From Polydactylus sextarius (lineage: Eukaryota; Chordata; Actinopteri; Polynemidae): a stretch of DNA of 64,000 nucleotides. The DNA is taken from positions 9,468,501 to 9,532,500 of the forward strand of contig CM028906.1 of assembly GCA_016801845.1 (NCBI GenBank), written 5' to 3'. This document shows positions 42,400-54,600 of this stretch, piece by piece. The stretch's first letter is position 1; each line of letters begins with the position of its first letter. The notes under the pieces are model-generated. The model was not told where the DNA came from. It did not search any database and worked only from the letters and a program-made list of their open reading frames with translations. Made by a program: the position numbers and the translations under genes.

Positions 42400-42454
<55 letters not shown>

Positions 42455-45400
42455 AATGGCACAAAATAATTGACTGAAAGGTTGTTTTAGTCTGTAGTCA
42501 CTGATTTGTTTTATTAATGTTCATTGTGTTTTGACCTTCAGGGCTGCTGTAGATCACCACTCTAAAATCTGAAGCAGTGGGTTAAACTGGAAACAGCATA
42601 ATGGCAGAAGTACAGTAGCTTTGTGAAGAGGTGAAGTTCTGTCATTACCATGAAGATGCAAACAAACCAGATGTTCAAGATGTACTCTGTTAGCACATAA
42701 TGACCCAATATATAAAAAACACAATTTTACATTTGGATTTTTGAACTGCTGTGAACTGCTTGAACTTTCCTGTTTCCTGTCTTTGTGCCAAGTTTACTGG
42801 CTGCTGGTTGTAGCTTCACATTTACCATCATCTAACTCTCAGCATAAAACTAAACATGTTTGTTTCAAATGTCAGTTTGACATTTTGGGAACACACATTT
42901 GGGAATATTAAATTACGTTCTGTACATATACATCAAGCAAAAAACAGAAAATTAAAATTAACTTACCAGCAGCCCATTGGACCCATGGATAGTTACACAG
43001 CGAGAGAAGGAGTGGTGGATGGACAAATCACTGACGGTGGTGGGGGGGTTGTAACCTCCCCTCTCGTCCACATCTCCGTTCATATGGAAGTGGACCGGAT
43101 AGTGTCCCATCGTCTGTTGACCCATGTGCTGCAGCTCAATCCCAGATATGTGAACTGCTCTGTAGCCCCGTTCCACCTGATGACCGCAGACACATGTCAG
43201 TCACTGTTGAAGATCAGGCTGATGTATCACTCACATAATCACACAAGAGGAAGGGGGATGATGGTATGGAGGATGGATACCAAAAAGCAAAAGTAGCAAT
43301 GGTAAATAGAGAATGGATGGTGACAAAGAAAAAAAGGAATGAAGGAAACATGGAAATGTGCACGAAGAAAAAGAGGTATTGATAGAGAAGATGGTGTGAA
43401 AAATAGAAGTATACAGAGGGAGGAAAAGAGGAGAAATTAAAGAAAAATTGTAAGACATGTAGAAGAGAGTGGAATCAGGATAGTAAATGAGATGACAAGG
43501 ACAAAGAGATGAACATAGGATAGTCGAAAGAAAGATGAGTAAGCAAAATATGTGATGAGAGGATGAGTTAAACAGAACAGAGTCCATGTAGAGAAGTGAT
43601 CAGAGGATAAAAACAGAGTGACACACTGATAAAAACAGCTTTGCTCCACAACTGGAAAAAAACAATCCAACTAACAAAAACCTCTGATTACTCAAGTGAT
43701 TTTTTTTTTGTAACTTGAGCTGAACAATTGTAACTTGAGCTGAACAAAAAAAGCTTTTAAGGCAATGCTATGACCTCCTGTTGTTTGTGCGACCATTAAG
43801 TTGAAACAAAGACTTCTCCCCTAAGATGTTAATAGTAGGGATACAAGTTTTATTAAAACAGTAATGGTTCAACTGTTGAGAGAAGGAGGCGTTTATTTTG
43901 ATACTTTACTAAATCCTCACCAAGGCTTCTCACTTGCATGGGTTGAATGGGTTGCATGTACACAGACTCAGGCATATATTAGAAGAATTAGAAGACACAA
44001 GGCTGTGATGAAAGTTTCTGATTGAGATTCAATTATGGAGCCTTCAGTGCCTTATAACTCCGTCTTCAACCAGTTAAGTAGTACAGTAATGTAGTACAGC
44101 ACCTCTTAGTCAACAAATCTGAACATCTAATTATTTTGATCATACGCTCCTAACTTAAGGGCCACTTGCTGGCCCTTTTTCATTTCTAGAGCTTTTGATT
44201 TCATAACACAGCCTTCTGCAAATGGAATTTGTCCAGTTGGCACAGAATTTGACCAAATGATTCAGTAGAAACCCACAGAAAGAAGCAACATTGATTTGAG
44301 GTTATTTTGTCAGACTCTTCTTTCCATTGTGAAGAATGGACTTCATTACCTAATACTGGATTGATTACCATAAAATTCAGCTCAGACATTCATGTTCCCC
44401 TTCAGGATGAATAGTATTGGCTGGGTGATCTCCTGCGTTTGCATCTATCACTACCATCTGGTTAAAATTTCAATTTTCCAATGCTTTGGTTTATGACTAA
44501 ATACCTGCTGAACTAATGACATTCCCATCGGCCACAGTTGTACTTTTGTATTCATCACTAAACGCGTTAGACTAAGAGTCTAGAAACTACACAGACCATC
44601 ATCTTTCCTGTGGTTCAAACAGATTTCCATCTGTCCTGACACAGGCCAGGTCAAATGACCATTTGCAATCTCATCTCTGATCTTGATCGTCAATAGGATA
44701 TTTTCTCACTCAAACCATCATCTGATGTCAAAATCTGCTGTTTAATGCAACTGAATGGTCTGAGCCATTGAGCCCGTTTATCCATCACACATGTGGCTTC
44801 AGTTAGTTGCAGGAGATTCCAGCTCTGAACAAATTGCAAACACCACAGCTACAAAACATTTAGGTATTTCCTTTATTTTTCTGATCATAATTTGTTATAA
44901 GTGGATTTGTGTGGTTTCACTACAAAGTTTGACTGTTGAAGGAAAAGTATATTCAATGACAAAAAACGTTGGAATACAGTACAGTAACCATTATTTAGTT
45001 ACTAACTAAACCAGGGTTAATGTTGAGCATGGGTTGTTTTTTGAGCTGCATCTATGTCTTGAATGTGCAGGGACAGGAAAGGAGTTCCTTAATTAGCCTG
45101 TTAGCAGTTGCATTTTTATTATATTGCAGCCAAATAGCCAGTAGGCTAATCTAAAGTAGACTGGGTTTGCATTAACAAACTATACAATGACTGGAAATAG
45201 CCAATACAACTGATAACAACTACTTAAAAAAATACAATTTACCACAAAACACATAAACAGATCAGGACAAGCCTATAAAAAGTCTATTCTATCCACGTTT
45301 GTCACTGAAATAAATATTTGAATTAACACTGATATTACAGTCATTAGCATCACAAAAAATAATGTTGCCTTGCTGGCAGGAAAACAAACAAAACAAACAA

Positions 45401-46255
45401 ACAAACAAACAAACAAAAAAACAGAGAAATTACAAAAAGGTGTAACTTGTTAATCAGGTGGAAACACTTGTTGATGCAGATATTGTGAGCACTGTCTGTG
45501 TTTACTCTGGTTTCACCAGTTTCCTCCCACAGTGCACAGACATGCGGGTTAGGTTATATGGTGACTCTAATTTTCCTCACGGTGTGAACTGGAGTGTGAC
45601 TTGTTGTTTATCTTTATGAGTCAGCCCTGAGATTCTCGGGTGAGCTGTCCAGGGTCTATACTCTGTATTCCTACCCACTGTCAGCTCTAATGGAATGGAT
45701 ACGGTCACATATTCCCAGAGGTTAGAATAAAATATTTTCTGCAACAATATTACCTTTGGTATTGGAAGGTTATGCCACAAACCTCACTGCATTCAGTGAC
45801 ACCTTTTTGTTTATTATCCAGAAAGAAGTGATTATTTTTTGATGTACAATATATCCAAATAATAACAGAATGGTTAATATTATGAGAGGGCTGTGATTCT
45901 GGGTGAATTCTAATTGTGTTGTCGTTCATAGAACAAACACATAGTCTGGTCTCCTCCCTCCAAACCCATTCACCATCACACTCATGAAAAGCATTTTGTT
46001 TACTCTGAGGATAATTAAGGTTAGAAAATCATGCAAATATGCAAAGCTACCACCAGAGAACTGAAAAGAGGAGTGGACATATTGGACTATTCTGCAAAAC
46101 AACTGATTTTGTTGTGACAACACCCAACCATTTGTCTCCACCTCGTCCCTAAAGCTGAAACCTCTGGGACGCATGTGTGCACAAGTTTCCCTTTTACACA
46201 TAGACTTCCATCTATCTATGTGACACTACCTACACCTGGTCTTCAAAACTTTCCT

Positions 46256-46321
<66 letters not shown>

Positions 46322-49300
46322 TTTGCTACCTTCCTGTAAGTAGGCAAAGCTGTTACAAAACAACAGATACATTTGAAACAAGTTCAGTTCTCATCTTCAG
46401 GCACAATGATAATCTCTTCTACTGCTGCTGGACATTGATTAATAAGGGAATTAGCTGGCTCTCTGCTTTGTAAATAACAAGGTTAGGTCAACGACTTACC
46501 TTCAAATGTCCACCGAACGTGTCGAAGTCAAAAAATTTGCAGGCCTCGTTGCCGTAGCAGCCGGGCTCCATCTCACCACGGAACAGGATGTTACGACTCA
46601 GCAGGCCGACCTCTGCCCTCATGTCCACCCCGTCCACCTCCTCTCCCATGTGGATGAACTGGGCCTTACCTACACACACACACACACACACGCACACACA
46701 CATATATACATACACACACGCGTCAGCTCAAGGGCAAAACACTAAGTCATTACAGCAAACACATTTTTGAGACATCTGTTGAAAACTGCTGCATCTACGC
46801 TCATCTGCTGACTGTGCTGTTTGAGCCTCAGTATTTTTACTTAACAGTCCATTGTACAGAGCTGAGCACAGATTAAACAAACTCTTACTAGAGACTGAGA
46901 AAAGTATTTGTTTTGTGTGTGTGTGTGTATTTCTCTGTGTGTGTGTATAGCTGAGTGGCTGAGCAGATGTTTCAGATAAATGGAATGGAGAATATAATAG
47001 TGAAGCTGAGGCAGCACTTTTAATTATGGTGAACAGATACCGTGGTGCATGGGTAAGAGGGAAAGAGGAAAGTTCATCCAAGTTGACAGGTCTGAAAACA
47101 AATAACTTCCAACTTAAATGAGTTCTGATCACTCTGTTGGTCACCATTTAATGACCGGACAAGTATATATGTCTTCTTTAGGGTTTTAGTGCTTTGTCTC
47201 CAACCTTTGCCCCATGTCTGACTGAGGATTTTGTTTTTGGTGAAGACAGTGACATACAAGCTTTTGAGGCATTTTTAAGTCATTTTCTCATCTGTAATTT
47301 GTCTCATTTGAAGCAGGAGGCTATTAATTGATTCCAGCTTGTTTGTTGTGGTTATGGTAACACAGCCAGCTTTCAGGAAGGAATATTCCCTTTGGCTGTT
47401 TGGCTTTTATGCTTCTCTTGTGTATATTTCTGTCCTCTGGTGTCACAGAGAACTTGAGCATTATTAGTATTATTGGACTGCAAATTGACAGACCAGAGAT
47501 TAGAGGCCTGCTTGGACCAGCATCATTACATTGCACATCATGCACCTTTTTGATGCACTTGCCAAAGCACAAAACGTTGGATTATGGAGGTTATGGTTGA
47601 AACTTTTACATGTGGTTAAGGGACATGTTGATATTTTTTTTCTTTTTTTCTGAAGAATACTGAGACATAGAAATATTCCAGTTCCATCCTACTTAAGCAG
47701 TATTGTGTGTTTTGCAGTGTAGCTCCTTAGAAAGACAATTCATACCTAAGCCAATAATAGCAAAGCTGAGAAGAACAAAGAGGATCCCATTAAAGGCAGG
47801 GATGAGAGGTAAGAGTAAGAAAACAGTGGAAGAATTTAACAGAAATGAGAACAGCTCTGTTCCATGTGTCTTCCACACCCACACATCCCACTGTGTTCAA
47901 AACACACTGATTAGGAACAACAGAGTGATGCCAGGAAAAGAAATGGAATCAAATACATGTTCAAGTGTGAAATGAGAGAGACAGAAGCTGACACGTCACC
48001 ATGTCTAACCTCTTTTCTCATCCCACTCCCTCTGCACCACAACTACGACTGAGCACTTTGCCTCCAGCTCAGACGTCAGCAGCTCAGATGCATGGGGTAA
48101 CATGGGTTAGATCCCATGTTACTACCAGCACCTACCGTATGTTCATCAGTTATCACACTGCTCTTCTAGGAATAATAACGTCCAAACTCTCACCCACAAA
48201 GTCCTCATTCTGGCACTGCACTTGTAGAGGGTTGGAAACAATAGAGAAAGGTAGAAAGTACAGGAAACTACATAAGAGAAAAACAGACAACCCTACTATA
48301 TTATTATTATTATTATCATTTTCATTTACTTCCATTATTTCATAATTCACTTGCACTCACACCACTACACTGCTATGATAGGCCAGGCTGCTAGGTGGCG
48401 CATCGCGTTTGTGGAAGAAAGGATTTACATGAAAAGAGGAAGAATAAATCCTGCTGCTGTGACAATAACAACAACAATAACAACGTGTATCTCCTTTATT
48501 CTTACCACAGATCAGTCCAGAACTTGCAGCTCCCTGGCTATCAAGCTAGGGAGGCAACACACTCTTGAGGGACAGCTCAGGGACTATGCGTGAAAACAGT
48601 CACTAATGTATTTAGTATTTACACAGGTACTGTATTTTGCTCTTCACACTTTACTTCTACAGTATTTATTGTACATAGTAACTAGTATTTTTTTTAAATG
48701 AATATCTTGCTATAATAAGCTTTTCAAATACAATAAATTGTTAAATATTAAACAAGAGGCTTCCAACCTTTTTGGTTACTACAAGGACCAAACCAGGACT
48801 GCATTTTGTTTTTAATACTTATTTATTTCTACTTTAGTCAGATTTTCCATGCAGGACTTACTTTTAATACAATTTTACCTTTTTTTTCATCTCGCTCCAC
48901 TGGTACTTTTACTTAAGTAGAGGATCTGATTGCAGAGATGTACACAGACCACAGACGCTTTAATCCCTTGTTTTGCATCGCTGCAGTGCTGATTACATCA
49001 TGTAAAATTTTTTAGACAGGCTTTGAGCAGCTAGTTACATCAGTAATCCACTATGGGTAGTGTAATATAAAAATACCAAAAGGCCCTTAAAGCCTAAAAT
49101 ATTATCTATGTCTTTTGTCCCTATCCTCAGAGCTGAACACAACTGTTGCTGTTGTGATCAGATTTGTGATGCATTTGCCGGGAATGATCACTTCTAAGAC
49201 TTAAATCTGATGGTGAAAACTGAGCAGGACAGACACAGTCTGTCTAGGTAAATGTCAGGGTAGAAATAGAATAAATCCTTCACCACCACTCCAAGCCATT

Positions 49301-51566
49301 GACTCACTCCACAGCATTTATATTCTACACTCGTCATCATTTATGCCATTTAGAACTGTCAGAAGCTCAACATGCAAAACCCAGGCAGTAGTTATTGGAC
49401 TCAAACTGATAAATAGCCGTGGGTTATCTGTCTCAGTGCCTTAACAATGCACCCTCCCTGTTTGTGCATAACCTCCAGGGCAAGGGAATAGACTGTATTA
49501 TCACAAAAATGGTGCCGTGAAGTGGCACGAACACAGGCATTAATGAAAAGGATTACAGTCAGGAGGGGACTGATGGGAGCACTGAGAGAGCAGCCCCATG
49601 CTCACAAAAAAGGATTTCCACTTTGGATGGCCAAACAGCCACTGAGGTCAGAGAGCTGCAAAAGAAAAAAAAAAGAAAAAAGAGTGGGACGGGGGAAGTT
49701 TTAATGGACTGATCTTCTGATGCAGCAGGGCAGGAGACAAATGCCAGTAGCTCTTTCGGAGATTTGATAATAAATGGGTGGACTCCTAAAACCAGAGTAG
49801 AAGAAAAGCTAACCTGAATTATTTTAGTGAGTGAGTCAGTGACAGAATGTGACAGCTATGAGAGGACATGTCACCTCTTGTTAATGCTGACATGTAGCCC
49901 CATTGGGCACAAAGTATTTTCCAAGTGACAAAGACAAAGGCCATTTGAATCATAAAAGAAAAGAGTAGGGTATGACAAGGCTGACCTGAAGAAGCTCTGC
50001 GCATTGTGGATATGGTGCAAAACAGACAAGCATCTTCATGTGTATGTGTTCATACTAACATGGGTGTGAATCGGCCCAAACACCATCCACTGACTCGTAC
50101 ATACCATTCTCCACACAAACTGGCACAGACGGATTCCTAGCAATAAAAATGTCTCAGCATGTGATTGTAATCTATTTATTCAGAAATAAACACCATAAAT
50201 TAAAGAGGATTTCATCAAAATGACTATAGGCTGTACCAAAAGAATGAACCAACCCACTCACTCAATGATATCCTAACAACAATGGAGCATTTCAGATTTC
50301 AGTTCTTGGATTACGCCTCTGGCTACAAACAGCAAGTGTGTTTTAATTACACACATATCAACCACTGGAGGCAGCAAACATACCCTGATCAGCTGTTTAT
50401 CCGGAATTGAAGAAGAACTGAGGGCTGAACTATAAAGTGAGATCAGTGGATTAGTGAAGTGTGTTGAGCCTAAAGCCTGTTGAGTTTCCTGTGTTGCAAA
50501 GGTATATCTCTTTTAACCTGGCTACATTGCCATGGTAACTTATGCTGCAAACTGAACATGGTCAGCAGCAGATTATGTTCTGAGTTTCGGATTAAAATTT
50601 CACAGATTGCCTCCTTTGGACTTTGGTGTAAGAATTTTCAGGGACACATTTTTCCAGCATACATCATCTGCACAGAGCTGTATATTAGCACAGGGACCTC
50701 CATGCATTCAGATGGTAACGCTGATGAGTCAGATACTGTAGCTGCTGTTCACAAGAATTTTGCTGCTATTGCAGAACTACTGAATATGTTTGTAAATTTC
50801 GTACAATGAACACTTCTGGTTCCACATCTGTTCGCATACTGATTAAAACATGTATTAGTCGTTTTTCATTAACATAATTTGTCACATTGGGGTATTGTGA
50901 AACTGTAATGGTGCTGTAGGTTTCTAATTGTGAATTGAATTAATAAATAAATACTTTGAATGAAGAAAACTGGTCAGTCAATAGTTTTTTTCAGACAATA
51001 TTCAGTGACAGATCAGATTCATATTCAGGTCAGAAGTGTTTTCCATGTTGGGGTCAGAGTTAAATGTTCTCCTTCAGTGAAATGTTAAATGTGCTGCATC
51101 AGGTCACACTCATTCATCACACATTATTCAGCTTCACATTTGATATAAGCAGTAGGAACTGATAGCGAAGTGAGGGGTGTAAGTAAATATATTCATTTAG
51201 AATTTTATACCATCAGTAATTTCTACCAGCATTCCTGCCATGTTTTAATTAGAGTGATATTGTTGCTTTGTGCTTTTTAAATCTCTTCATAACTTTCCTT
51301 TATGAGCACATGTTCTTCTTAAGTAAGCAGCATACAATCTGTGAACAGCCCATTTATGTCAACGTGCAGAGAGGCTGAAGAAGAAAGCCTGAGTTAACAA
51401 AGACAGTAGATATACAGCTTTATGATACCAGTTATCTCTGGCTGTGAAATGAGACTTTGTCAAGCAGTTCGCACAAAGAAAGCCCGGTTATGGTGAGCTT
51501 GCTTTGTTAGTACAGCCATCCGGTGCATCTGTGAGTGGAGAGGATTTGTAGAGAGGATGAGGAAAC

Positions 51567-51604
<38 letters not shown>

Positions 51605-54600
51605 ATTTTATTTGTAAAGTGCCTTTCAAGTACCGGAAAGGTCTGTAGCAATGAAAGTTGATGTAGATACATATTTTTAGAATATGTAGATACATATTTT
51701 ACAGTTGTTTATATTTTGTTGTAATGATTCGACCAGGAGGTTGAAGCTGAGTCTTAGAAGTGGTCTAAATGTCACTTCATATACTACATGGAGAAAACAA
51801 ACTTTTATTTAAGGAACCTTGGACAATAAGAGGACAATCATTCTGACCTTGTGTTGTCTTGTGTAATATAATGTGCTTTCAATTTCACATTAACTGAACA
51901 GGAAATTAAAACTTCTATATAAAGAAGTCACTATACAATATAAACTGAATGGGTACCCTCAGGTCATGTGTGTGATGTGAACCCAGGGTCAGACTACATT
52001 AGTGTAATTAGCTTTTGTTATTCCAGCATCTATAAACTGCCTGACTAATTTAAATGCTACTTGAAACCACTGCCATTTTTGAGGTTGTCTCATCTTGGGT
52101 TCTTGTCTTGTCATTTCCTGTTTTATTTTGAAAGTCTAACTCTCCTCTTGTTTCAGGTCACTTGCCCTCCCTCTTGTGTCACCTGTCTGTCATCTCTGAT
52201 TCCTGATTGTGTCTACCTGTTCCCCATTACCGTCATGTGTTTAAATAGTCTGCGTCTGCCTTTATCCTGTGCCAGAGTGTTTTGTCCGCTGGTCTGATCA
52301 CCTCAGCTTGCTGCCTTGTCCTTAGCCACAGTTTTGTCCACACGTAAGGCATTTTTTTTCCTTGTGAAGAGTGATTTTTGTTTGTAATTTTGATAACCTA
52401 GGTTTTGATTCATAGTCTTAGTTTATTTTTTTGTTCTCAACTTATAGAGTTTCATTTAGCCTCCACCTTTGAGGAGAGATTTTAGTTTTTTTCTATTCCT
52501 TTGTATAGAGTTAGGTTTTCCTCCAGTCGGGGTGTATTTAGTTAATGTTTCATAATTTTTGATTTTCCTCTTTTGGAGTGATTTTTATTTTGTAACTTTT
52601 CTTAGATCTGTACATTGTGTTCTGTCCTCCTATTGGAGTGATTTTTTTGTTTTCTAGCTTTAGGTATTTTTACAGCCTTTTTGATTTACCACTCTGTCAA
52701 GAGGTCTCTTTGGTTTCAATGAGGTCTGGCCTGCTGTCTTATGTCTGTGTCTGAGACCTGTTTCAAGTCCCAGCCTGACATCATTTTAAGAAAGTGACTT
52801 AAGATTTAAGTTTTTTTTTTTTTTTTTTTTTTTAAGTTTTTTTTTTAATCTTTTTTTCCTATTCATCAATGTCTTTCTTTCTATTATTTTATTTAATTAT
52901 TTTTTAAAATATTTTTTGGGCAATTTTGCCTTTAATCAGAGACCATGGAGAGAGACAGGAAACAGGGAGGAGAGTGGGGGAGGGACATGCAGGTAAGGTG
53001 GACTCGGTCGGGATTCGAACCGGTGAACATCTATGCGGCATATACTCCAATGTGGTGCGTATATGCCATCCAGGCATCCATCATCAATGTCTTTCTTATT
53101 CCCTCACCTTTGGTTTTTAAGATTGTGGCAGTAAAGTTGACTTTGAATGTAGAATAAAAGTGTTTTTTTTTTTTTTTTTTTTTTTAATGGTTTTCTAACC
53201 CTCTGATTTGACCCAATAGGAGCATCTTCTGAAATGAACTGCACTCCAACACACCAGGTCCTCCATGTCATGGTTGTAGTAATAGATACCACATGGACCT
53301 TTTTTCTGGCATGGTTATAATTATGGTCAATCTCATGGAGTGTTCATGTTTTGATTAATTAACACTGTGGAACTGTCATATACAACACAAACACTACAGA
53401 CAATAGTTTCACACAGGAATTAGGCTGCAGCCTTTCAGCTTGTTGAACTTATAGTTATAGAGATACCTGCCTGTTTGAATTTTCAGATCAAATATTTTTT
53501 CTTTAAATGCCCCACTTACTACATGGGCCACATATTTGTGCCTCTGCTGTTACTCAATTATATGCCCACATTCCTCTGCCCACGTTCGACCCACATACAG
53601 CATGACTGACAGATGCTGCTTCCATGACTGGACCAACTCTAGTGCACACACAGAGAGAAAAACCTTCCTGGCTGTCAGCCCATACCAAAGGACAACAGCC
53701 AGAATCAGCCCAGACTTGGGCTGAAAACCCAAAAGCAGATTGGACCGGAAGATTCAATCAGAAAAAAATACAAAAAACAATTTGGATGCTGTGTTTCCAC
53801 TAATCATGCAAAGCCAAAACCTGGATAAGAGGTGTGCATACTGTCACTCAAAAACTCTAAAATCAAATTTTAGGCTACACAGTGATACATTTTTTTTGTA
53901 TGACTAGCAGTGGATGCATTTGTCCTCCTTATAGAGGAAGCTGAGCTGTGCCACAGGCAGTCAACAATAGCTGGAGCAGATTAGTTCTATCTGACACACC
54001 TATTTTAAACTTTTTCTCTATTTTAAGCTCCAAAACAACTTGATGTCAGTCTATTCAGATGAGTCCTTCACCTCTGTACTTGCTCATACTGTCTTCTTCT
54101 ATAACTCCTGTTATGGAGTTGGCTCCAGCATAAGGACAGAGCTGTCATTAATTTTACTGGGTCAGTCGTGTTGTATATTGTAGGTCAGGAGACATCCACA
54201 CTGACAGTATAGCCATCAAACATTCAAACAGCTACAACCTGAGTTCAGCAGTTAATCAGTTATCATAATTGTTGGTGACAGTTTTATTTATTTGTTTAAC
54301 AAACTATCCATCCTTAAAATTTACAGTTACGTTTTATATGGTTCCACATCCCGTCACTGAGAATATTTATTATCTAATTTCTTCATCATTTGAAAACTGT
54401 CTTTCCTCCACTGAACTCCACTGAACTGCCTGTTTGTCAGGCATTCATGGTACTCTCACCATGTAAACTCAAAATAACACCACATGGTGTTGTGTAGCAT
54501 TCCTTATTGTATTAGTGTTTAATTACAGTGTTTTGTCGCAATGCAATAACATTCATCTTGTATTGCAGAAGAAGAATATGAGAGGGGAAAATAACTAATA

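Larger units (their letters stand above)
43177..46499 (-). other. cemip: cemip 3.3-kb intron
   Basis: Purine-rich stretch 43240-43480, a 20-base tandem duplication at 43708-43747, a SINE fragment (45495-45700), (CAAA)n at 45381-45421 and (GT)n at 46260-46322. No coding signal. Confidence 0.55.

Noticed and set aside
44157..44177. Hairpin aagggcca/tggccctt followed by T-run, like a bacterial terminator
   Set aside because: The window is eukaryotic nuclear DNA and the site is in a cemip intron; chance hairpin.
53005..53026. tRNA-like T-arm (B box) on the - strand
   Set aside because: No complete tRNA can be folded; it is the head of a SINE with a target duplication.
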